Shown: positions 54,432 to 64,000, counted from the stretch's first letter. The stretch: DNA of 64,000 nucleotides from Cycas panzhihuaensis (GCA_023213395.1 CM041465.1:53389741-53453740), one strand, 5' to 3'. The notes: generated from the sequence alone by a model not told the origin. Made by a program: numbers and translations.

Positions 54432-56949
54432 TGTTTCCGCCATCGGGAATGGACTTGCGACACATCGACCGTGTGTTTGTGCAGGTATATGCCTTTACTT
54501 TGCTTGCTTATGATCGCTGCAGTAATTGGGAATGGTTTGATTGACATGTGCCTGTCCATATGCACCTGTTTGATTGCTTGTTCATTATGCATGTGCCTAA
54601 CGGCACCTCTTAGGCTATGACGGCTCACAAGGGGCATTCATTAGCGAATCGACACCAATTATGGCGTCACCACCACCACGATGTCTCCATGGTCTTTCGG
54701 GATGCCTTTTCTAGCTTGTTTACTCGTGTTACCGCATGCCACTTATGTTGCAAACCCTTTCTAAGCCTGGTTTAACCCTTAGTTAGGTCTTTTTGCACCG
54801 CTTGAGTACTTGCCCATGGCCTAAAACTGCTCCTAACTAATGTATTTTGAGTTTAACTTATGATTTTACCTTAAAGACCTGATTTCTCACTTTAATTTTG
54901 TTTTTTGTCGGTTCGTCTGGTGATAAATTGCGATGCTGCGGAGTTCAGGCGGTACCGTGCGTCTCATGATAAACTTAGCTGCAGCTAAGTTTATCGCTCA
55001 GACGACTGTTTAAAATTAAAAAAGAAACAGCGACGATGCCGCGATTTTTCGGCGGGCGTGGCTCTAATCAGTTGGGCGCGAGGGCCCCCAACGTTCACTT
55101 GCTTCACTCAAGACATAAAAACCATTTTTTCATTCATTTGCTTCATTATTCACCTCACTTTTCAACTTTCCTAGAGCATTTTCTTCACAAAGAGACAAAG
55201 AACAAAAACAGTGATAAGAGACATCTTGCTACAGTTGTGGGACAGAGGCATCAAGGGCTGCTATTGCTGGAGATACAGGGCCATTGCTGCCCCCCTACGG
55301 AGCCCCAATACAAGCATCCCTCCTCTTCACACACATTGAAAGCTTCCAAGAGGATTTTGCACCAAGAAAGATCATTGCACGGAGCCATTTCCATCTCATT
55401 TTCTTGCATGAGGCTCTACCATCTCTTACTCTTGCAAGGGACATGCTACATTCCTTCATAGGCATCTCTTGGACCGCTGCTCCAAGTTGCCAAGTGCCTA
55501 CATGCACTCCTTCTTCACCATTAGAGGTATTTGGTGTCATTTCTTTGGTGTTTTTGCTTGCTTTTTGTATTATTTTACTTGCAACTCTTTGCTTCCTTTT
55601 GTATATGTATTCTCTTGGTTTCCCCTTAGCCATTTGATGCAAGGAACCATAGTATTTATGGCCTATTAGAGTGTTACCCAAGGATAGGCTTAGTTTCCCA
55701 TTTTTCTTCCACTCATCCTTCCTCTCCTATCCTTCTCTTTCGCCATTTCTTGGGCAAACCCATAAAGGGTTACCACGAGGGTTTGAGGAGATAGGCGGGT
55801 TCCGTCCCCATTGCGTCCTACTCCCCAAGGGTTCCGTCCTTTTCCTCTCCCCTTTATCTCCGCTTTTGCTTAAGAAATAGGGCTAGAGAGGCTTTGGAGA
55901 ATCGGTTGAGTGCTTACTTTGGCTTATGCTACCCGTTGCTCCATGATCCTCCTTGTTGCATGCTAGCATCATTTCCCTTACATTCTGTGGAGACCTCTCG
56001 TGGGTGAGTTAGCCATCCCGAGGCTATACTCAACCCCATTCGAGTGCGTTGTGGTGTATGACCAGCATGCCTGTCATATGACGTTGTTTCTTTTATTGCA
56101 TGATAGTGCTTAACTATGTCCTTTTAGCTTAGTTTGCTTTACTTGCAACATATATACATATATCTTTTGTATCTCGTAGCCCCTCTTTCGAGAGGAGGGT
56201 ATTACCTTATTTGCTTGCAGGCGTTCGAACAAAGGCGCATAGGTCGACCCATTGCGGTCGGCGCTTGTTTGGTCGTTCTCCCTTTTGTTTATGTCGCTTT
56301 GAGCTTTATTTTCATCGTTTCGGTTTAGTTAGTGTTTATTTGCTTTCGGGAGGTAAGTGATCCCCATCACCGCTTGCAACCGACGTCGCATACGAGGAGG
56401 ACGGCGGGAGGAAGCGCAACCGTGACGGACACTGCGTCTCACCCAACCGCCGATCCGGTATTCTCCGCTCACCTTCCATACTCTTTTTCGTGCTCTTACG
56501 TTTCTTTACACTTGCTTTAGTAGTTAAAGAACATAAGAAAAAGGAAGAAATAACTATTTATTTTGTACTTGCTTTTACTCTGCATTTGCTTTACTTGTAC
56601 CTTTCTTTGCTATACCGCGTATTATGGTATTTGAGATCCTTTGGCCGATCCCTCCTTAGCCGCTCTTGCATATATCTTACCGTGACACGTTTGGTTGGTT
56701 GCCCCTTGCCGCTTTCTCATTGCCTTGAGAAGTAGCGGCGTCAATTCCTTTTCCCTTCCGGCCATCCAAGGGTAGGAGGGTCTCGCCTTACTGCGGCTAC
56801 ACTGGAAGCAACCAGGCACCTTGCGATCCGTGGCGCTCCGGCGCGCCGCGGACGTCCGCGGTATGATCCTCGTTCTTTAGCCTATTAGCCCTGTGGTTTT
56901 GTGTCCTTCCCGCTAGGCGTTGGATCATTGCCCCGTGGAGAGCGTTTCA
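54432..56949 (+). repeat. F 3' LTR
   Basis: TGTTTCCGCCATCGGG to AGCGTTTCA, 2518 bp, directly followed by the TSD GTACT and the rest of the E 3' LTR. TATA-like CATAAAAACC is at 55114-55123. A perfect 28-bp palindrome lies at 54968-54995. Confidence 0.93.
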
Positions 56950-59018
56950 GTACTTAAGTCATCATTTACTTATTTTTAAGGACTTTTTGCTCACTTTTTG
57001 GATTGCTCCTCAAGGAAACCACTCTGTGCTCTGCTATTCTCTGTTGCCCTACTACTACTATAGGACTTGCACCTCTCCTCCAGTACCTAGCTTTCTTTTG
57101 GTGTGGCCAAGACATCTTCCCAGCCCTTCACATACCTTGGAGAGGGCCCCTTTGGAGAGATCTCAGCGGATTCTTGCCTGGGCAACCATCAAACATTCCA
57201 AGTGTAGGTGTTCTTCCTCTAACTCCATTAGTAGGGTTCTAAACCTGCTACACCATAGTTTTTGGGTTGATTTCTCAGCTTCTCCTTACCAGCCCTTAAC
57301 TGAGGCAAGAGCCTCTCCTCCTCTTCTCAGGTATTCATTGATTTGTGTTATTTTCTTGTTCAATTGATGCCCTATCTTGCTTGTCCTCTTGCTTGGGTTT
57401 TTGAAGGTTGTATTCCTTTTTATATTGGACTATTTTACTCATGTTATTAGTGCCTCCTTGCCTATGTTTGTTACTCAAGGTAGCAGTAGAGAGGGGTTGC
57501 ATAGGGTTTAGGAGAGAGCTGGGTGGATTCCGTACCACCTTCCACGCTTCCCAACTGGCGTTTAGCCCCCCAAACCTTCCCTCTTGCCCTATGCTGTCCT
57601 TGGCACTCAAACAAGGGTTTGTTGGGCCTTCCTTAGTCACTAAAATCAGCATTATCACACATTGCAGCACTGATTTGAGGGCTTGTGCTTAGGTTTGGGC
57701 AACTCACGTAAGTCCTGACTGCTTGTTCTTTGCCCAACTCTTTTCTCGGCAGCCCAGTTTGCTCTTCATAGTACTCTGGCTTACCGTGGGTCCTCTTTGG
57801 CTCCTTTCAACTCTCTTGCTACTGTTTTCCAGCCATCTTTCTTAGCCTTGCCCTCGCTGCCTTATAGCTTTTGGGGGAGGTTAGGGTTGTTCTTTGTGGG
57901 AGGTGGGCCACTCTGAGGCTTACCAATTACTTTCCATTTGCTTGGGTTGTCCTCCTTTACAAATTATCATCATTATGTTGATGCTAACATATACGTGTTT
58001 AAGTTTATATTTATTTTGTATAGACTTGTATTGTTAGGATTTTTCCATTGCATGTTAGTACCCTTTCTCCAGAAAGGGGGAGGTTGCTGTTTACTTGAAG
58101 GTGTTCAAAAAGCGTAAAGGACCTTTCTCCCTTCCATCCTCTGCCGGTAAGTGCTTCCATTCATGCTATACTTTCATACTTCATTTATTGCTAGTATTTG
58201 GTCTCTTTCTTTCCTTGGTGTTGTACTTTAGTATTTTTTTAGGGAAGGTAAGGGAGCCCCTCGTTCTGATTCGTCGCGACGCTTCACGAGCACCGCGCCT
58301 TGTGGAGTAGTTTTAGGTGTCCCTTGGGAGCGCCACCATCATGACACGCTTTCGTTCTGGGTACACACTTTCGCTTCACTCTACCACCTTTTTCCTTTTA
58401 AATTTTCTTTACATAAGTAGTAATTAACTTATTGGAAATTGACAGGAAATCAACCTTGCTTTTGGTTTATACTTTGTTGCTTGCATCTTCTTTAGCCATA
58501 GGAAAAGGTCTTAGGAAACCTTCCCCCTCACCTTTTCCCTCCTTTTGTCATGCAAGCTTCCTTCCCTCTTTGTCATTTGTGCATTTGGTTAGTTTGCTTA
58601 GGCATACCTTGACCCATTCTGTTGGGTTATCTCTCTCGCGTTCTCTTGGTTCCCCGCTTAGCCGGATAACCAAGGTGACCCCGTTCGTAGGCCGCTTACT
58701 TGCCTATCCTTCTTTGTTTCCCATTACTCTAGGGAAACCCTCGAAGGTTGCTCTTCTTCCCCTTCCGGCCATCTAAGGGTAGGAGGATCCTTCCCTTAGG
58801 TCAACCTAGGCTAACCCTACGCCTCCTCACCTCTTGTTCGAAGTAGGGGGATCACCCTTTGGTAGCTATATTCCATTGCAGGTCTCAAACTCGTGCTCTG
58901 GAACATAGGGTACCTTACGTGGTGCTTGCCCTACTTATAGGTCCCTTTCTCGATCATATTACCAACCACTATTACCATTCCTATTTAGTTAGGTAGCTAT
59001 CCCGTAGACACGCATCCA
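56950..59018 (+). repeat. E 3' LTR, right part
   Basis: It starts with the second GTACT (56950-56954) and continues TTAAGTCATCATTTACT as in 32390 of the 5' LTR. A donor-like GGTAAGTG is at 58146-58153. It ends ACGCATCCA at 59018, with the TSD GGGAC after it. Confidence 0.9.
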
Positions 59019-59200
59019 GGGACCATGTCCTTAAATTAGAGTATCTCCATGATCGCCTATCCAAGTTCAGACCTAAATGGGTTGGCCTCTTCATCATTCT
59101 CCAGAGCCTAGATAACGATGCTTACATGATCACAAACTTGGAGGGTTTGGAGTTTGAGAATGCCATCAATGAAAAGCTCCTAATGAAATTTCACGTGTGA
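59019..59200 (+). pseudogene. B integrase, C-terminal end
   Basis: After the TSD the frame resumes: DHVLKLEYLHDRLSKFRPKW, VGLFIILQSL, ITNLEGLEFENAI and LLMKFHV, then TGA at about 59198. It matches the C-terminal ends of D and E (GPFIII, LEGLEFE, KKFHA) and shows that E split this gene. Confidence 0.88.
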
Positions 59201-59272
59201 CCATCTCTATCCCTACATAGGTTAGGCACACATATTCTCCTTTTTCTCATGCTCTGAAATGAGTCTAAACTA

Positions 59273-59329
59273 TCACCCTAAGTGTGTCCCCATTCCACCT
59301 AATTACAAGTGGAAAGGTGGCTTGGGTGG
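59273..59329 (+). other. B post-pol hairpin, diverged
   Basis: The left arm TCACCCTAAG and right arm CTTGGGTGG pair with one bulged base, and the inner arms CCATTCCAC and GTGGAAAGG pair with one mismatch. The sequence differs from D, E and F, but stem positions are kept, with changes on both sides. Confidence 0.5.
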
Positions 59330-60069
59330 CCCTTCGTATTCCTTCCAAGTTCCTCATATGGAACCTTTTGGTTCCCCTTCCCTAGGGGACTTTCCCTCCT
59401 AATTGGGTATGTAGTCCCTGCCACTCCTAAGCCTGGAATCACTCCCTAACTAGGATGGCGTGATTGAGTATCATTACTCCCTCTCCTGCTGGCACTTCCT
59501 TTGTATACCCCACCATGCTTTTACAATGGACGTGTATGGCTCCCCATCTTCTCACCTCACATGTGTTTATCGCCTACACCTATGGTGATCATGTGTGCCT
59601 GCTAAAAGTATGGCCCTATATGAAAGGAAGTGTGTGCATAACTCAAACAATCCTATAACATAAATCATATAATAATCAACTCCTAATCATCATGGTCTAT
59701 AGATCTTCATACACCTATACACCCATATACATATATACATAAACACACAACCAAAACAATGAAATACACTATAATAACATCATCATTGTACATCAAATGA
59801 GGTACCAATGGCCCTATCTATATACATAAAAAATCATAATGTGTCATATCATACAAGTGATATAGTACATCATCCATGAGAAGCTGGAATCCTTGCAGGG
59901 AGGAGGACAATCATGTAGTAATATATGGTGACTCCTTGGAGGTTCGTGCTTTCCCAATCAATCAAAACTAATCCTACTCTACTCTCTGGTACTCCTCTAC
60001 TCATGGAGTGTTGTCTCCTGATCATCGAGATCTCTCCCTAGGAGACCACATGTCTCTTAGGCTCCTCCT
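59330..60069. other. B convergent 3' region between pol and antisense gene
   Basis: No coding signal. It is A/T-rich with short repeats at 59640-59880 (ACACCTATACACCCATATAC, CATATAATAATC). Confidence 0.45.
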
Positions 60070-60597
60070 TCATTGTAGGGAGCTCCCTGCCTTGCTCCCC
60101 TCATCTCGAGGCCTCCTCAGGGTCACCACTGGAATTTGTGTCTGGGTCCTTCTTTGCATTGATCTTAATGCGACTTGGTCCACTAGTTGATCATATTTCC
60201 CCTGGAGATGATCCCTCTCTCTCTCTCTCTACCCATCGGAGCTTCTCCTCCAATCCTCAGAGTCGCTCCTTCAACACGACAACTCTAATGTGACTCTTTG
60301 TATCCCCACCTGCTCTAGCACCCTGAGCCTCCAGTGCCTGGACTCGACCAAGTGGGGTATCCCTCTCTATTTAGGTTCCATCTAGCTCCCCCTGTAGATG
60401 TCCCATCCTCGCTTGGTACTCTTAGGACTCTGCTACCCAGATGTCCCTAACCCTGATCAACGGGATAAATGCTGCTGTATGTGCTCCCACTGATCGTGGC
60501 TCCTCTCCTACCTGGATGGGAGGTTACCCCTCTATGTAGGACTTGGGGAATATCTCTTAGAATATCACCTCAATCAACCTCCCCATCTCCACTACTC

Positions 60598-60726
60598 CTG
60601 CCAAGTTAAATACGACACATATCAGTCCTTATATCTATGTGCACATCAAGCCCTTAAGACTAAATCGAAAGCAAACTAACCAAATGCCTGATAGTTAAAG
60701 AATGGGAGGAAAAGATAGTGTCTCAC
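60598..60726 (-). other. B antisense gene, intron 2
   Basis: The minus strand reads CCAGGAG|GTGAGACAC (donor 60726) and TTAACTTGGCAG|GAGTAGTGG (acceptor 60598), 129 bp. In B the exon frames join cleanly (leftover G plus GA gives a Gly codon, then VVEMGRLIEV). Confidence 0.72.
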
Positions 60727-61974
60727 CTCCTGGGATAACTGGCTCATCTACTCTAGTGACTATCACCTCTTTGGGACCTCTCTCGACTGCTGGTATCTCC
60801 TCCTCCTCTGGTACCACCTTGCCAACTATCTAGCCTACTGGGCCATCTCCTCCCCCCTTTGCCACTACCTTTACTGTTGTTACTACTGCCTGGACTCTCC
60901 GGACCACCCTCAGTCTCTAGACTAGTATGTGGGGTGGCCTACCTCTCCCTACAGCTCTTGAAGGACCCACCTCTCCTCCTACAGCTCCTGAAGGCCCTGC
61001 CTCACCTCCTGTGGTCCCTGATGGACCTGCCTCACCACCAACTGCTCGCAATGGGCCTACCCGATCACCCCTATCATTACCATCATCATTATCATCACCT
61101 CTAAGACCACCTCCTACTCCTCTTACTCTGCTTACCTTATCTTCACTATCCCACCTCACCCCTCTGTATGGATCTGTCATATGGTCTTCCATGGTGAGGA
61201 GGTCTAGTGATATCGTCTCCACCGAGCGTCATATATATGCATGATCCTTGAACTCCTTGAACTGAGTCTACCACCTATGTACCATGGGAGCTCACATTGA
61301 TATAGGGTGTGTCCCTCCTACTAGTGCTACAACTCCAAAGTGGTAAAAAAACCAGCACTATAGTAGTGTACTATAAGAGAAACCTCCTCTCTCTATCACT
61401 CTGATGGAATCTAGCTAATCAATAATGTTCACCACTATCAAGGTGGCCCAATCCATCCTCTCCCCAACCTCACATCTCCTTATAGTCTCCATCCAGCTAT
61501 CGGGGATGTCTCTATAGTTCTATTTCTGGAAAATGTAGAATAGAATACCTAGTGTGATCAACTTCCTCACCTGAGGAATCCATGACATGACCATGCTCTA
61601 TACCGGTATCCCATGCCTCTCCCACCTGTCCTAACCCATGAAGAATGTGGCTGCCTCCCTATGTATAGCGTCGTTGCTAGGCAACACCCTTAGCAATGTT
61701 GGTGCTCCTCCAATGGGTATACCAAGGATCCTTTGAATGTCCCCTAGTGTGATGGTAATGTCCCCTACCTGGGGGAGGTGGAATACGTGCCACCTACAAT
61801 CCCAATGGGTGACAATATCTACTAGAAGGTATTGGTCTGAGGTGTACTGCAATGTCCTAATAACCTTCAACAAACTGCATCTCCCTAGGATCTGTTGATC
61901 CCCTCGAGTCAACATCTCTATGAAGCTTATCATCACTACTCCAATGTTTTTACCATCGTCCATTGCGATAACCA

Positions 61975-62473
61975 CTTGCCAAACACCAAATAATCAGTTA
62001 AAATACTCCTATGACTATCTGCCTACCCTCAAATTACCTCTCCCATACTCTAGGCTAGGTCTGGCATCCCTTTGGGTTAATTTCCTCCTTTTTCTTCTAT
62101 TTGCAGTCCCCAACCTGTGCCAAACATTATGGTACCGCAAAGTTTGGCAGGGGCCCTGGTGAGTTTTTAGCACGATCTCAACAGCCCTACAGCAAACTTC
62201 ACAGCACCATAAAGTTTACCACGAGGGCAGTCTCACCCCCCACAAAAGGGAGGGTTATGCCTAAAAACCCCAAAAATTTTACCTGAGTGAGCCACACTCA
62301 GGCCCACTCAGATCAGGGCTACCTAATGCCTCAGTCCTTCCTCTCTTTAGGCCCAAATCAGGCTCTAAAGGATCTCAATTTTTCCTTAAGGGGCCAAAAA
62401 TCACCTAATAAAAACATAAAATAACATTCATTTCAATTAGCAAAATGAGGTGGCTATGGGATGATCCACTCAC
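61975..62473 (-). other. B antisense gene, candidate intron 1
   Basis: Donor GATCTG|GTGAGTGG at 62473 and acceptor GGTGTTTGGCAAG|TGG at 61975, 499 bp. It holds GGTACC-centred palindromic boxes (about 62120-62147). The position corresponds to the E candidate (43850-44328). Confidence 0.5.
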
Positions 62474-62656
62474 CAGATCTGGCCTCGCTATCGCCATCTC
62501 ATCTCCTTGGTCCTAATAGTTATCTCCTTGCCCCAATCTAATGACCTAATATCCCTATGCATGCCTCCAAAGTTGGACGGCACTCCACTGCATAAGAAAA
62601 AGGGCTCGAGATCGATCGTGAGCCCATGAAGATGAATCTCATTTTCACCGAGTTTT

Positions 62657-62665
62657 CCTTATATA
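62657..62665 (-). promoter_or_regulatory. TATA box of the B antisense gene
   Basis: The minus strand reads TATATAAGG, preceded upstream (plus-strand 62666-62694) by a C-rich minus-strand run (G-run on plus). Same nine bases as D and E. Confidence 0.6.
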
Positions 62666-63249
62666 GGCGGGGGGTGGGGGGGGGAGGCGCGACGAGCACC
62701 TCCTCCTTTTTTCTTATCATGGTAACCCTTGGGACCATCTCTATCTCCTCGTTACCTTTGCCTTCTAGGTTTGTCTCCCATTTTGCCTCTATGGCCTTCT
62801 TTCCTTTTCTCTCTTCGGGCACATTGGTGATGAGCCCTTCAACTCATGTAAGGCCCCTTCTGCCTCCATTTTCACACCATCTCCAAATATACCCATGTTT
62901 ATTCTCATTTGTCTCATCTCACCATCTTGAACCCAGCTCCGCTGCCTGTTCATGCCTTTAGGGCTCCTAAAGGAAGTGCCCACCCTATCTAGGGATGCGC
63001 CTCACTTCCTTCAGCAACCTTTGGGATCCCATAGGGGCCTTTCTGCTACTGTCTCCTTCCCGTTCGTCGGGTTCGTCTCCTCATCCCTTGATAGCCTCAT
63101 CTTTGGGTCCTCTTGGTCCTTACAACCTCTGCCTATAGCCACTCAAGTCCCTCATGAATATTTCATCCCATTGAGTTCTTTTTGCTCATTGACCCCGCTA
63201 TCACTTTTTTTTTCTTGTTTACCTTATCAAGGTCTCTATCTTTTCTATC
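62666..63249. other. B divergent region between antisense promoter and aRH
   Basis: No recognised coding sequence. It starts with a G run (62670-62694). It ends with a pyrimidine tract (CTTTTTTTTTCTTG, about 63203-63217) and TTATCAAG at 63224-63231, a good 3' splice-site shape 18 bp before the aRH ATG. Confidence 0.45.
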
Positions 63250-63672
63250 ATGACATTATTCATCTTCAATGATGGTGGAAGTCACGGCAACCCAGTCCCT
63301 TTCACTGCTATGTGGACCCTCCGTGACCCCTCCAGGTATGACTACATGCATTATAGAGTCTTCCTCCCTAAAGCCACCAATAACGAAGCTGAATACACAG
63401 TTGTTATTGAAGCTCTTACCGATGTGCTCCATTTCCACCATTGATCCATCATCCTCCTTTGTGACTCCCAGGTTATGGTGTCCCATCTCACCCAAGTCTA
63501 CTAGGTGCATTGCCCATGCCTGAGAGCCCTCACCTCGACCATTAGGTCTCTTTTGGCATGTTTCTCTTCCGTTAACATCTGTCACATTCCCCGGGATCTC
63601 AATGCTGAGGCGGATAGCCTTATTTGTCTCAGCCTCACACATCACCTCCCTCACCTCGATGATCTCCCATGA
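63250..63672 (+). pseudogene. B archaeal-type RNase H (aRH)
   Basis: ATG 63250 (MTLFIFNDGGSHGNP) gives the same 140-codon span as D. The acids are kept: Asp in FNDGGS, ATNNEAEY, LLCDSQVMVSHL and LNAEADSLICL. Stops are TGA at about 63442-63444 and TAG at about 63502. Stop at 63670-63672. The start is shared with D and E by alignment. It is a domain of the retroelement replication machinery placed outside pol. Confidence 0.84.
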
Positions 63673-64000
63673 GAAACTTGTTCAATCACCTAGGCACCTA
63701 AGTTATGGGTCATCCCTTATTTCATATTGTGATCTATTCGTACCTCTAAATGCTAGCTACTAATGAGGTTAAACTATGGTGACCACTAAGCTTGTTTTCT
63801 TCAACCTACCATTTATGCCACCCCCAGTACAGAACCCTTGTTATCCTAGTTTTCTCATATAGATTACTTTCATAGTATTTGTTTGATTATGGTCATGATT
63901 ACTACCATTAGTTATTGTATTCATACGATGGGGGTATCCCTCCATCCATTTTCCTACCCGTCAACTTTAGAGCAACACGTAGGCAACCCTTGTGTTGTCT
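63673..64000 (+). other. B 3' untranslated segment, cut by the window end
   Basis: It is non-coding. TAATGAGGTTAAACTATG (63761-63778) is conserved with D and E. In E the distance from aRH stop to LTR is about 415 bp, so the B polypurine tract and 3' LTR should lie just beyond 64000. Confidence 0.5.

Larger units (their letters stand above)
47147..56949 (+). mobile_element. Element F: 9.8-kb gag-protease-only LTR retrotransposon
   Basis: TSD GTACT on both sides (47142-47146 and 56950-56954). The LTRs are 2526 bp (47147-49672) and 2518 bp (54432-56949). The internal part is 4.76 kb: PBS, gag, protease and the start of the linker (to about 53130). Then it goes straight to post-pol sequence with two hairpin copies and on to the 3' LTR. 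RT, RNase H, INT, the antisense gene and aRH are all absent. It must have moved with enzymes from a related element, as Dasheng does with RIRE2. It is G+C- and CG-richer than its hosts, which fits a young insertion. Confidence 0.92.
31735..59018 (+). mobile_element. Element E: complete Tat-type LTR retrotransposon (about 17.5 kb net), holding F
   Basis: TSD GGGAC at 31730-31734 and 59019-59023. The parts are 5' LTR 31735-34443, PBS 34445, gag-pol 34616-41283, hairpin, antisense PMD gene 42102-45155 (holding a copia-like solo LTR), aRH 45657-46097, polypurine tract 46503-46512 and 3' LTR 46513-47146 plus 56955-59018. F sits in the 3' LTR. About 11 of the first 100 LTR bases differ between the two ends, fewer than in D. 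It is the best-preserved full element here: RT, aRH, both RNase H first-Asp sites and INT motifs survive, but scattered stops remain. Confidence 0.93.
60070..62665 (-). pseudogene. B antisense plant mobile domain (PMD) gene
   Basis: On the minus strand: TATATAAGG (62665-62657); exon 1 with MQWSAVQLWRHA; candidate intron 1 (62473-61975); exon 2 with an open PMD N-half of 114 residues (61975-61631: VIAMDDGKNIGVVMISFIEM, HVFHLPQVGDITITLGDIQ, ILGIPIGG, HREAATFFMG) and a decayed C-half with ERMDWATLI; a linker with tandem GGEAGPSG units (61222-60917); intron 2 (60726-60598); exon 3 with coiled coil (LKERL, LEEKLRWVERERE, KYDQLVDQVALR), stop TGA 60072-60070. It shares exons and introns with E although B is much older, which argues for protein-level constraint in the source elements. 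Confidence 0.77.
2310..64000 (+). mobile_element. Element B: Tat-type LTR retrotransposon, interrupted, 3' end off the window
   Basis: B is inserted in A; the expected left TSD is CTAGG (2305-2309), and the right copy lies outside. Its parts are the 5' LTR (2310-5428), PBS, leader with an unknown 1-kb insertion, gag (6490-8032 and 27019 onward), protease, RT, gRH and INT (to 31734, then 59019-59200), post-pol hairpin, antisense PMD gene (60070-62665) and aRH (63250-63672). It is split twice: by solo LTR C (with D) in gag and by E (with F) in integrase. Rejoining at both sites is exact once one TSD copy is dropped. Judged from E, the polypurine tract and 3' LTR should start about 90 bp past the window end. 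The element is full of stops and is dead. Confidence 0.9.

Noticed and set aside
31735-59018. E as two separate elements (31735-47146 and 56950-59018)
   Set aside because: The right piece continues the LTR at the exact base where F inserted, and the outer GGGAC TSDs match, so it is one element.
60210-60230. CT microsatellite as a separate element
   Set aside because: It is a short run inside the coiled-coil exon of the B antisense gene, where it encodes alternating Arg and Glu on the minus strand.
60917-61244. Plus-strand 105-codon ORF opposite the GPSG repeats
   Set aside because: A by-product of the tandem repeat. It has no counterpart in D or E.
62670-62694. G-run as a possible G-quadruplex
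   Set aside because: The run is interrupted by single bases and is not conserved in D or E; it could also be a sequencing artefact.
1-64000. tRNA, rRNA or host protein-coding genes
   Set aside because: No cloverleaf-like segment, rRNA word or non-TE protein domain was found. The PMD gene is carried by the elements themselves at the same place in three copies.

Overview
The window is plant nuclear DNA made almost wholly of nested Ty3/gypsy LTR retrotransposons; I find no host gene in the open. The Pol proteins have the wording of the Tat lineage (Ogre/Retand/Grande/RIRE2 relatives): a WVSNIVPVAKKNG-type RT start, a Ty3 RNase H, a HHCC/DDE integrase, and a second, archaeal-type RNase H (aRH). 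I cannot name the species. The density of nested, decayed copies suggests heterochromatin of a large plant genome.

Insertion order can be read from exact 5-bp target-site duplications (TSDs). A (1-2309, minus strand) is a pol fragment. B (2310 to beyond the window end, plus strand) lies in A. C is a solo LTR in B gag (8033-9831 plus 26003-27018, TSD CCATC). D is a complete 16.2-kb element inside C (9832-25997, TSD GAAGG). E is a complete element inside B integrase (31735-59018, TSD GGGAC). F is a 9.8-kb element inside the 3' LTR of E (47147-56949, TSD GTACT). A 644-bp copia-like solo LTR (44454-45097, TSD TGGTT) lies inside E.

B, D and E share one layout: a long LTR (about 2.7-3.1 kb), a PBS starting TGG(C/T)GACC, gag with a CX2HX4HX4C knuckle, protease, a conserved linker, RT, gRH, INT and a hairpin just after pol. 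Next comes an antisense gene for a plant mobile domain (PMD) protein with a C-terminal coiled coil, its own TATA box and GT-AG introns. Then comes a sense aRH ORF with its own ATG, a polypurine tract and the 3' LTR. The second RNase H is thus cut off from pol by 4 kb that hold a convergent gene. F keeps only gag and protease and looks like a non-autonomous partner.

All copies are broken. Most nonsense codons are C-to-T (or complementary G-to-A) products at CAA, CAG, CGA and TGG codons, as expected for methylated, silenced repeats. F looks youngest, but short scrambled patches at CG-rich sites suggest consensus errors. The most interesting items are the spliced antisense PMD gene, the displaced aRH, the post-pol hairpin kept by wobble and compensatory pairing in five copies, and promoter palindromes shared between the LTRs and the antisense gene.
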